The notes under the pieces are model-generated. The model was not told the DNA's origin. It made no database searches and worked only from the letters and a program-made list of their open reading frames with translations. 64,000 nt of DNA from positions 28,218,702-28,282,701 of the forward strand of contig CM046309.1 in NCBI GenBank assembly GCA_025267735.1, in the 5' to 3' direction. The position numbers and the translations under genes were made by a program. Below, in pieces: positions 54,131-63,245 of this stretch (its first letter is position 1; every line of letters starts with the position of its first letter). The stretch is from Mactra quadrangularis (lineage: Eukaryota > Mollusca > Bivalvia > Venerida > Mactridae).

Positions 54131-54347
54131 GGCCGCGGCCGTGGTTTAGTGGTTTGCATGTCTGACTTCGAATCCGGAGATCGCGGGTTCGAAACCCGGT
54201 CGCGGCATGTCATACCCTATACATGAGTTGTCGGCCTCGTGGTAGGGTAAGTTAGTACTGGTGATAGAAAAAGTGTCCAGGAAACCTATAGTAGAAAGAG
54301 CTGGCCGTCGTGTATATGACCTATATATGTGTTGAATGCGACGTTAC
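54131..54347 (+). mobile_element. SINE family 2, complete copy with target duplication
   Basis: The tRNA-like head has GCCGCGG at its 5' end pairing with TCGCGGC, an A-box-like GTGGTTTAGTGGTTTGCATG and a B-box-like GCGGGTTCGAAACCC. The body contains AGTGTCCAGGAAACCTATAG and GAGCTGGCCGTCGTG; the tail is TATGTGTTGAATGCGACGTT. It is flanked by AATTATAT at 54,123-54,130 and 54,348-54,355. Unit A has no insertion at this point, so it arrived after the duplication. The anticodon arm does not pair well, so I do not call a functional tRNA. Confidence 0.92.
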
Positions 54348-54424
54348 AATTATATATTAAACTCACTTATTGTGGATGTTTATTTGAAGAAGTTTATTTA
54401 AAGTCACTAAATGAAGTTATATCA

Positions 54425-54430
54425 TTTATT
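54425..54430 (-). promoter_or_regulatory. Possible polyadenylation signal of the Toll-like receptor gene
   Basis: Minus-strand AATAAA about 455 bases past the stop codon; the first canonical signal I see downstream. Upstream non-canonical signals may be used instead. Confidence 0.3.
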
Positions 54431-54883
54431 AACTGTTTTACAACATAGAAGTTATCTAAGTATAACATGCATATGAGACACAATAAACTGTTCAAACCAA
54501 TCTGCTTTCTAAATTTAAGTTGTCCATTTTTTAAAGAAGAGGACTTTTGTAACAGCACACTAAATTCATTTATACGCTTATTTTCACTATATCCAATATA
54601 GTTTTAGAGCTTAACTATGTAATTTGAAGTTGTAATTCTCTGTAACAAGACTTCATCTCAAACAAACTATGATTAAATATTTTGTTAGTTTTCGACTATT
54701 ACAACCAACTTCTACTCGCGGTTTAAATCTACTCTCACTTTGAACATTTTAATAAAATAAACATACTTAATGAATATTTGCGTTTACAGTGTAATTAAAA
54801 AAATATTATTAGAGGTGTTTGATTTATATAAATGTCTACATTCTTCGCAGTCCAAAAACAGTGTTACTTTTAATAATGTGGCT

Positions 54884-57800
54884 TTAAGAAAACGCAAAGT
54901 TGACAAATTCATCGTCTTCTTCGTCAAATTGTGAAATACCATCAAAATCAACATATTCCATGTCCGCAGATATCTGATAAGGACAAGCAATAAACAAATC
55001 ATGACTTGAAAATTTAGTTTTCTTATTTTCATTAACCCTTGTGTCTATATTTGGTAACACAGTAGGCTGGCCGAGTTTTTCTTCAATGTTACCCATAATT
55101 CCACGATCTTGATTCTTAAAGTTTACTGTATACCCTACACGTAGATAAGCTTTAATGGCAGGATGCTCAACATCAGAAGGTGCCATGTGGTCAAAGTTCA
55201 CTAAAACAATAGTTTTGTAAGGACTAGCTCTGAAATTATACCATCCATATTTCCATTCATTTTCCGTCCATGATCTCATTCCATCATACGCTTTACACAA
55301 GTAACTTTCCGAAAGCACGATCAGAAAATGGCGGGAATTCTGTATAGCGGATATCACTTCCGAGTTTCGTTCAGATCCAAAATCTATGTCCCTTAAAGCG
55401 ATGAATGTCGAGTATCCCGAACTCAGCAAATATGGGTTTAAACATTTATTGACCCATTCTCTTACATGGTCCTCGTTTTCATTGAATGATATATACACGT
55501 CGTGAGAAATACTTGGCATAACTGTGTTGGTTTTTCTACGTCTTAACCTCAGATAAAGTATAAGTAATTCATACTTGAAGCTGTAAACAGTAAATCCTAC
55601 AAGTATCATTAATAAAATACCTGACGACAGCATAGACGCAATGATAATAGTGTCAGTCTCGTCATTACAGTCAAGATCGGATTCTTTAAACTCTGTAGCT
55701 AGCCTTATTCCTATATCTGGTATTTTACATTCGAACATGGAATCAGAGGTATTCCCATTTTGTTTCAGCCAAGTTTCGATCCATAATGTATCACAGCCAC
55801 AATGTACCACTAGGTTATTCATTCTTGTACTACCAACTTGTCTATATTGAATCCTTCGTGGGAGATCAGTCAGTTTAGGATTGTCAGAAATATCTAACAT
55901 TGTGCAGTTTTCCAAGAGCTTGATGACGTCATTGCTGATGTCTCTCAGATCATTGTGAGAAATATCAAACGAGTTAAGACGTGACAGATAAGATTCATTA
56001 CCAATAGTTTGTATATTATTGCCGGATACATTAAGCGATATAAATTTAGAATGAGATGAACTCGGAATAGTTGGCATCTGTTTTAAATCACTGTTGGCAC
56101 AGTTTATGTATAATGTATCGTCAGAAGGTTTGTCCACACATGTACATTCAGGAGTAGTACATCCATGGGATTGAGACACATTACAAATAAGTTGATATGG
56201 TTTCAAATCGATAACAGGTATGCCGTCAAACTCTGGTGGGCTTGTACATTTTACCTTCATGAAATAGTTCATGAAGATTGGAACGTAAGGTGAAGCCCTT
56301 TTAAAGTAAGGCTCAAGATTGCAGTCGCACTTTAACGGTATATCCATTAAGTCAAAGCCGAATGTTATTAACTTTCCAAGTTGTTCCCAACTGTCGAGCT
56401 GAAGAAGTTCCTTGAAATTTGGAAACTCTTTTATCAGGTTTCCGCTAATACTCATAAAGCCTGGACCATATGTCTTACTCAAATCGAGAACAAAATTTTC
56501 CCTTACTATTTCAGTGATTTTATTATCAGCAAAATCTAACAGACAAAATGGCTTTAAACTGAGCATATTCGAAACATCAAGTTTTTCCAATATATTTCTT
56601 GTCATATACAAATGAAAAAGATTCAAGCGTGGTGATGAAAAAATGTTAATATCTAAATCTTTTATTTGATTTCTATCAAGATTTAAACTTCTTAAACGTG
56701 ATAAATTTTGGAACGAAGAGTTGGACACATGAATGATACGATTGTCGGACAGATCCAAATTGTCTAACCTCTCCAAACAGTTAATATCAGGAATTCTTCG
56801 AATTTTGTTTCCAGTGAAATTCAGCTCCACTAGATTTCCCCAGAATGCACTCATAGATTGATAAATGTCAGTAAATATGCTAGTATACCCATCTTGGTCC
56901 CAGTTACAAACGTTACTTGGTATTTCTGTTATATCAGAATGGGTGTGTTCTAACCTATATACATCGGATTGGTTGAATTCAGCTTCAAAAACTGCTAAAC
57001 TTTTCCCTAAAACTGATATGTATTCAATTTCCATATCTTTCTCCATACCTTCCCATGACATACAAGAATTGCATGGACAACATTCATCAATTGGTTTTTC
57101 ACAAGATGAAGTTTGACATTGTAAATGTTCTCTTTCTATGTCGGACCAATCTGGTTTCCATGGTTGCGAGTTATCTCTGCACCCAGTAGACGATGCATAA
57201 TGACAACAAACTACCAGGAAGAGGTATACGATCCTAGAATAAATTAGAATTTAAATTAACACTTATATTACAAGTTCTTTTCCAGTGTTGTACTTTTTGG
57301 CGATGTCAACACAATTAAGGTCATTTTACGGCGTCCAGCGCACCTTACCTAGCTATCTTGGACCTTTGTCTATAACCAGTACTCACATACCCTTCCACAA
57401 GGCCGGAAACTTCTCCATACATCTTATAAATAGTGGAAAATTGACATTACTGTCAAATTTTCATGGAAGGATATAATCTCACCGGGTGGGATTCGAACCC
57501 GTACCCCCTTCGGGACGCGATATTCCAAATCCAGGTGCGCTACCAACTGCGCCATCGACCAGGGTTGTGTTGTACTTATGTTTTTCGCCATAATTACGCA
57601 GTGTCTATATTTCGCGTTTTCTGAAGGTTATTGGCTGGGTTTAGAATTTCAGTTGCTGGAGTTGTTTCAATGAAATTCATTCTGCTCGTACAATTAATGC
57701 ATGAAATATAATATCGTACTAAAATCATCAAAACAAATTTAAATTTAAAAGTAAAAGATAATTTATCGGACTAGAATCTTTGAAATTAATGAAAATAAAA

Positions 57801-57923
57801 TATAAAACATGATTCTAGCTCTAACAATATATGATATTGCTCTATATAGTTTACTTATAGGAAACACATGCAAATTAAAATTAACAAAATCACACAATTT
57901 GACTTAGTTTTTACGTACCTCAT
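54884..57923 (-). CDS. Toll-like receptor, multiple-cysteine-cluster type, two coding exons
   Basis: Type I membrane pattern-recognition or cytokine receptor that signals through a cytoplasmic TIR domain. Exon 2 (57,233 down to 54,884) begins after acceptor TTTATTCTAG. Exon 1 supplies only ATGAG (57,923-57,919) before donor GTACGT. Joining restores a signal peptide, MRIVYLFLVVCCHYA, giving 784 residues. Order: Cys-rich N-terminus (CCPCNSC near 53-59), LRRs about 138-275, LRRCT with cysteines 304, 306, 331 and 352, LRRNT with cysteines 360, 365, 367 and 380, LRRs about 399-455, a second LRRCT with cysteines 480, 482, 504 and 524, membrane helix about 530-550, Arg-rich stop (LRLRRRK), TIR about 578-710 starting HDVYISFNENE, then an acidic tail DEEDDEFVNFAF. 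Box 2 reads RDIDFGS, with Phe where Pro is usual; no FW box 3 is seen. A SINE sits in the intron. The unit A paralogue is reduced to its last ~114 codons. Confidence 0.95.
57296..57566 (-). mobile_element. SINE family 3, complete copy inside the Toll-like receptor intron
   Basis: In minus orientation a tRNA-like head (GGTCGATGGCGCAGTTGGTA, then ACGGGTTCGAATCCCACC) is followed by a body with TGAGTACTGGTTATAGAC and a tail ATGACCTTAATTGTGTTG then CATCGCCAAAAA. It is flanked by an 11-bp target duplication GTGTTGTACTT at 57,285-57,295 and 57,567-57,577. It lies in the same orientation as the host gene and 51 bases upstream of the exon 2 acceptor is its nearest edge region, but it does not touch splice sites. 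Confidence 0.92.
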
Positions 57924-58050
57924 TTTGTTCCTGTGCTCTAGAAAGTTAGTTTCGGGTTTAAAGATGTGCAATAAATTCCCCCAAAAAGGAGAAATTTTGA
58001 TAAAGAATTAAAAAACTTTGATCAGAGCATGACACTTCAATGATCCTGAC

Positions 58051-58059
58051 CTTTATATC
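58051..58059 (-). promoter_or_regulatory. Possible TATA box of the Toll-like receptor gene
   Basis: Minus-strand GATATAAAG lies about 130 bases upstream of the ATG at 57,923, predicting initiation near 58,027 and a 5' leader of about 100 bases. Deleted in unit A together with the gene body. Confidence 0.4.
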
Positions 58060-59273
58060 ATGTTTTATCTTACATTTATCTCAAAAGAAAAAATAATAAA
58101 ATACCCTTTCATGAGATAAAAAAATCAAGTTACGAGATAGAGCATTCTTAAAATCTGGGTATATTAGTCAGCAGTTTATAACCTGCAGTGGGCCGCGAAT
58201 AAAGCAATCGATCAAATTGTGGGCTATTTGATTGGGTTTAAGGCTGTAGCAACACATTGTATAGGCCATACCACGGCTGTCAGTCAACCGAGTCACCGTT
58301 CTTTGAGAGACTATATCCCTGGATTTAGCTGTTAACCAGACACTAGATGCATACTTCTGTCAGTGTCTGACAACTGTCCAAACGTTTTAGAGAGAACTGG
58401 TCCGTACACATCCTGGAGGCAAAATTGTGATCGAGTGTATATTTCTATCTGGTACCACAATACAGTCAAAGACAGGTTTAATTTTGTAAATATATGTCGG
58501 GGATTGGCCGTAACTAAGTTGTGAGAACTTGTGGCCAGACCCCATTGTCATTTTTGTACATATGTATCTGTCATTGTTGTATATTATCTATGTTAACTAT
58601 TTGACAATAAAATATGTTTAAAGTATAAAAAGTATCTTGTATTTTGTAAGCGAAAAGTGCTGCAGTTCTCTGAAAGTGACGTCTATGCACAGCCCAACTC
58701 ATAAGAGTCAAAATCACCCAGAACTAAGAAAGGTGGTGCCGTGATGTCAGGAATTACATGTACTATGAAAACATCATCTGACCACTTGAGCTAATTTAAC
58801 AGCGGGTTAATCGAATGTTTCTTGTAGATGCGTTGATTATTGTCATATACATGTTCATTTTTTTCACAAGCGAAGTTTCTCACAGTAAAGTCAAAACTCA
58901 TTGAATATACATGTAGTGTCTGCTGTACCTTCTGATAAAGTTCCCCTGTTGGGACCATCAAAATCGATATTTTAGCAGACATGTCTTAATACAGGGATCT
59001 ATTTCTTTTCAAATCAAACATTTGGGATTTAAAAATCGTCGGTATGTTTTGCAATAATAAAGGGGGTCATCATAGCCCAACTACTGACAACGGCTTTTGA
59101 TGTGAACAGATTTAAACTTATATATCACACAAATTAAGATTAAGTGAGCTTTTCGCTCCATATCACTATAAAAAGGGACCTGAAATAAAAACGTTGTAAG
59201 ATACTCTTATCTGTGTTTTAACTAAATGGTTTTGTATGTATCACAAACATAAAATATTATTGGATATAGGCAT
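58060..59273. other. Non-coding sequence upstream of the Toll-like receptor
   Basis: No gene is supportable. It contains SINE-related fragments (below). From 58,845 it aligns with 35,367 onward in unit A. Confidence 0.5.
58318..58440 (-). repeat. SINE family 1-related fragment
   Basis: Inverted relative to the copies at 15,443 and 25,704: CTGGATTTAGCTGTTAACCA, then GCATACTTCTGTCAGTGTCT, is the complement of their body. It continues into GGTCCGTACACATCCTGG, shared with 38,918 and 61,449. Confidence 0.65.
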
Positions 59274-59784
59274 AGGCGGATCCAGGATTTTTAGTTAGAA
59301 GGGTCGGAAATTCTAGTTAGAGGGGGCGTTAAATGAACAATCAGAATAGGATTTCAAGGGGACGTAAGGACCCCGAATGGTCCAGGGCAAAGCCCTGACC
59401 AGGGGTTCATGTGACCAGCGGCACCCGAAATTCCTGAGTTTGGGTTATTTCTAATGAATTCAGGCACATTTCGAGAGCCCAAACTATTCTTCCCCAGGGT
59501 ATACAATATCAAGCATCTAGATAAGTCATATCATTTTCTAACAGCCGTTTAATCATGTTAAATTCTTACAATAATGAGAAGGAATTGTTTTAAATTGTAT
59601 GCGAGGTCATTGTAGTTCTGTACCCCCAGTCTCGTAACTTATTGCACGCGTATAGCGTGCGAATTTTTGTGTGACATATATATTTTTTCTATTATTATCA
59701 TATTCATGATTGAAAAAGAAACCTTTACTTGGGCAATTTTAGGGGGGCGTACGCCGCGTCCACCCTCCCCCCTTGGATCCGCCT
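59274..59784. mobile_element. AGGCGGATCC-type element, both ends present (unit B)
   Basis: Left end AGGCGGATCCAGGATTTT, right end CCTTGGATCCGCCT, with G-runs and C-runs just inside. Unit A has the right ~460 bp only. Non-coding; no clear target duplication. Confidence 0.65.
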
Positions 59785-60951
59785 TTGATAAGACTGATAA
59801 GACAAGGAAGTTTACAAAGGTTCAAGTATTGAATACGTCTTAAATTGATCGCTTTCTTATCACTGTTTGGATAAAGTTATATTATTTTGCTTTGATGAAA
59901 TTTTGACGGACTAACAATTATAACTTTTAAAGCAAATCAGTTTTCAACGACATTCACTGGCATATATGTATGCTGGTTTGGTCGAAACCATCCTGTGATA
60001 CTTACGTTTTAGTTGCACTAAATAAGCTAGGACAAGTACAAGAATAATATGTGCAGGGGATACACAGTAAACAATTACAACTCACAGTGAAATGTAATTG
60101 TTGATTCGTGCACTGTTTGAATCTTCCCTATTTTGACTGCAGAAAGAATTTAACTGTAACAAGAGTGGGTTTACATTCTTAAAACCAAGTGACCATATCA
60201 TAAATCAATTTTCAAAACATGGCCTTTTATTGTACTTTAAATTTGGATTCATCCGTTTATGGGGGAAACGCATGAGTCCACGCTATTGTGTAACAGTTTC
60301 AAAGTATTCCTTCTTTTAAAAACAAAATTAATTATTCAGTACGTGTGGCCCTGTAAATAAGCGTGCAGATATTACCTATTTGTTTTTATATTATAGATAA
60401 TCAAGATTATTTCTGAATATATTTGAACATCTCTATTTTTGACAAGTAGACTATAATTTGTAAAATCGACTCGCCAAGTTACTAAATTGGCTTATACCAG
60501 TGTTATAGAGTCTTGGTTATATATTAGCTTGTTGATATGTATGTCTACTTAACATGTAAGTTTTGTTCATGAAGTATTTCTAGCAAAAATTCTTCAGCCT
60601 ATTTTTATATCAACTACTGCAGTCGTTAGCCACTGTTGGAGATTTGCGCCAAGTACTGGTTTAAACTTTGATCAAAATATCTAACCAACTCCAGGGAAAG
60701 TGAATCAATTGGCTTACAGAAAGCATTCACTGAACAAATGGGGTGAAGCACCATAAAGAAGCTATTGCGTTGCCCTAAATTTATCAGTATGAGTTATCCA
60801 GTCAGTAAATGTGATTTTAATGAGAAAAAAACTTTAAATGTCACATAAATCAGGCGTGTCTTTAATATGCAATATAGCATTTTGTATACTGTCTTTTAGA
60901 CAGTGATGTTTATCTATTTGACTTATCAGTTTGTTGATAGTCACCCTATCG
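59785..60951. other. Duplicated, then B-specific non-coding sequence
   Basis: Aligns with 36,011-36,500 of unit A at first, then patchily. No gene is supportable. Confidence 0.5.
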
Positions 60952-61189
60952 TATAGTTCTATTACATTAACCTGTCACAACTTGAATAATTACACGGTCA
61001 CTGAATCTGTTATTTTTAACCCTTTCAAACTTGTTATTTCTCAGATATTCAAAATCGTAGCATGTATAGTCAGATTATCAATTATTACTATGGATTTGTG
61101 GCTCAATGTTTTAAATGAGGTTAAATAATAACACACTCAGTGCGTGTGTAATTATTCAAGTTGTGACAGGTTAATGTAATAGAACTATA
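60952..61189. mobile_element. Foldback MITE with perfect 44-bp inverted repeats
   Basis: Left arm 60,952-60,995 (TATAGTTCTATTACATTAAC then CTGTCACAACTTGAATAATT) and right arm 61,146-61,189 are perfect inverse copies over 44 bases, indicating a recent insertion. A possible TA sits at each boundary. Nothing longer than a 65-codon composition-driven frame is inside. Confidence 0.88.
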
Positions 61190-61195
61190 TTGCCC

Positions 61196-61427
61196 GTTTT
61201 TTCTCAACTGTCAAAGCTTGAATAATTTCACGGTGACTGAATGCATTCTTTTTGTACTGGTGGCCTAATTTTTATTAAAAATACCCGGACTAAAACTTAA
61301 ATACTGCATTAGAAGGTTTACTCAACCATAATACACACTTTCAGAAATTCATGGATGTGTTACGACAATAATATTAACAAACGCATTCACTGTGAAATTA
61401 TTCATGTTTTGACAGTTGAGAAAAAAC
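61196..61427. mobile_element. Second, related foldback MITE immediately adjacent
   Basis: Arms begin GTTTTTTCTCAACTGTCAAA and carry TGAATAATTTCAC, with about three mismatches between arms over 40 bases. The arm core (CTGTCA, then TTGAATAATT, CACGGT, ACTGAAT) matches that of the neighbour at 60,952. Only six bases separate the two elements. Confidence 0.85.
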
Positions 61428-61448
61428 AAACAATATTTATTACTTCTG

Positions 61449-61535
61449 TCAGTGACAAACAACTGAACTACATTATTTAGAGAAGGATTGGTCCGTACAC
61501 ACCATGGATGTAAAATTGTAATCAACTGTACGACG
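61449..61535 (-). repeat. Fragment of a SINE-like dispersed repeat
   Basis: Shares AGAGAAGGATTGGTCCGTAC with 38,918-39,000, its positional counterpart in unit A. Confidence 0.55.
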
Positions 61536-62002
61536 TTACCTCTATCAGTCTATACCGTAAGATATTTATTGAAACCTGACAAATTAACATGCCTTTAGGA
61601 CCACAAAAACATGCTGCCATTGCATTACATAAGTGCACCCATCAGCTGCTAAAATTATTCAGAAATATGTAAAACACTGACATAATAGACCTGCCCACTC
61701 AATAGATGAATGGGCTGATGCACGTGCATAATTTTACTGATTTAAACAGACCAACATGGCTTTCAACATTTATTATGACTAGTGCATATGAGCAAATTTT
61801 ATACGATTGTAGGTCAATAAATTATGTTGAAATTAACTAAACTAATAGTATTTAATTGTTTGAACTTTTTACCTCCAAATATTTTATTTTTATGAAACGG
61901 GCTTTGTTCACAAACACGTTGTTTACATTAACAATTTGTACATATGGGAGGCTGGCGCATAGAGATTGAAAAATTCAGGTTCGAGCCGACTAAATGTTTT
62001 GG

Positions 62003-63234
62003 TTTGTTTGTTTGTTTGTTTGTTTGGGTTTTACGGCGCACCAACACAAAAAGGTCATATCGCGCCGACAGCTATTAATGATACTAATAATTCAAACTAT
62101 ATTAATCATGTAAAACTCTATATCTTATTATAAACATTTATTTCTTTCAAAAAGTTAAGTATAGCATATGATGGTACAGAATCAAAAAGTTCTTTCAGTG
62201 AGTTTACTTTAAAATGTTTGTCACGAATGTACTTTAGATCCTGACAGTCAAGAAGAACGTGTTTTACATTGAAATGCTCGTCACATGGTATGCATTTAGG
62301 TGCTTCTTCTCTTTTGAGAAGGTATGAATGTGTTAATCTAGTGTGACCAATTCTACATCACGAAATTACTATTTGATCTCTGCGATTGGAATATATATTT
62401 GACGAAGATGAATTAAGGGTTGGCTTTATGTCACGTAATTTATTAAAAAGTGCATTGTTCCACAACGTTTGCCATTTTGATTTAATTAGCGCGTTTATTG
62501 AACATTTGAAGTCACTGCTTGGCAATTTGATATCCACTGGTTGAAGGTTTAAAGATTCTTTGGCCAAAATATCAACTTTTTCATTTCCTTGTATACCAAT
62601 ATGGCTTGGTATCCAGCAGAGGTGTACTGTTTTAGATTTTAAAATTACATGCAATTTTAATTCGATACTTTTAATAAGAATATTGTCTGAATTACGATTT
62701 TTTATGGCCAATAATACAGAGAGAGAATCTGAAAAAATGATAAAATTACTAGTAATACTATTTGATATGTATGATAAAGCAAGATCTGTTGCTTTGACTT
62801 CAGCTGTAAATATGGATGCCTGTTCAGGCAATCGCATTCTTGCGACAAAAGAATTTCCATATGCAGCGCAACCAACTTTGTAACCGTCTTTGGAACCGTC
62901 AGTAAATAATTGTGTACAATTTTTATATTTTTCTAAGATGTTAACGAATTCCGATTTGAAGGCCTCTGGGCTGGTAATAGATATGCGTAAGTTTGACAAA
63001 TCAATGTTAACGTTTGGTATGTTGTAGGTCCAAGGAGGGACATGTTCATCAAAGTTCTGTAGAACGGTAGAGGTGTTAATATTAAGCATTTCTAAGTCGT
63101 TTTTAACGCGCAGGCCAAATGGTTTAATTTCGTTTGGTCAAATTTATCAATGTAATTTGGTTGAAAAACAACTTTTCGCGCTGGATTTCTATTGTTAGAA
63201 GATATTCGAGTTGCGTATTGTAATGAAAGCTTTA
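62003..63234 (-). mobile_element. 5'-truncated LINE (RNase H and zinc knuckle), inactive
   Basis: Minus-strand retroelement fragment with target duplications AAATGTTTTGG at 61,992-62,002 and 63,235-63,245. Unit A at 39,645-39,665 is the empty site. From the 5' side: the region after the reverse transcriptase (YATRISSNNRNPARKVVFQP), a one-base frameshift near 63,138, then an RNase H domain with TDGSKDG, AEVKA, FSDSLS and HIGIQGNEKVDILAK, holding all four acidic catalytic positions. An in-frame TGA at 62,358-62,360, probably a CGA to TGA change, precedes the C-terminal knuckle CRIGHTRLTHSYLLKREE... with CIPC and HVLLDC. The true stop is at 62,118-62,120. The 3' end is a (CAAA)n tail. Domain order suggests an I-group or Nimb-like LINE (inference). 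Confidence 0.93.
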
Positions 63235-63245
63235 AAATGTTTTGG

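Noticed and set aside
54132..54206. Possible functional tRNA gene
   Set aside because: The acceptor ends pair, but the anticodon arm does not, and the segment is the head of a SINE with target duplications.
54784..55032. 82-codon minus-strand frame overlapping the receptor 3' end
   Set aside because: Shadow frame of the receptor coding sequence.
57970..57990. GGGGGAATTT near the receptor start as a Rel/NF-kB site
   Set aside because: Only a partial match to the consensus and probably downstream of the predicted transcription start; too weak to list.
62560..62883. 107-codon plus-strand frame
   Set aside because: Antisense shadow of the LINE RNase H domain.
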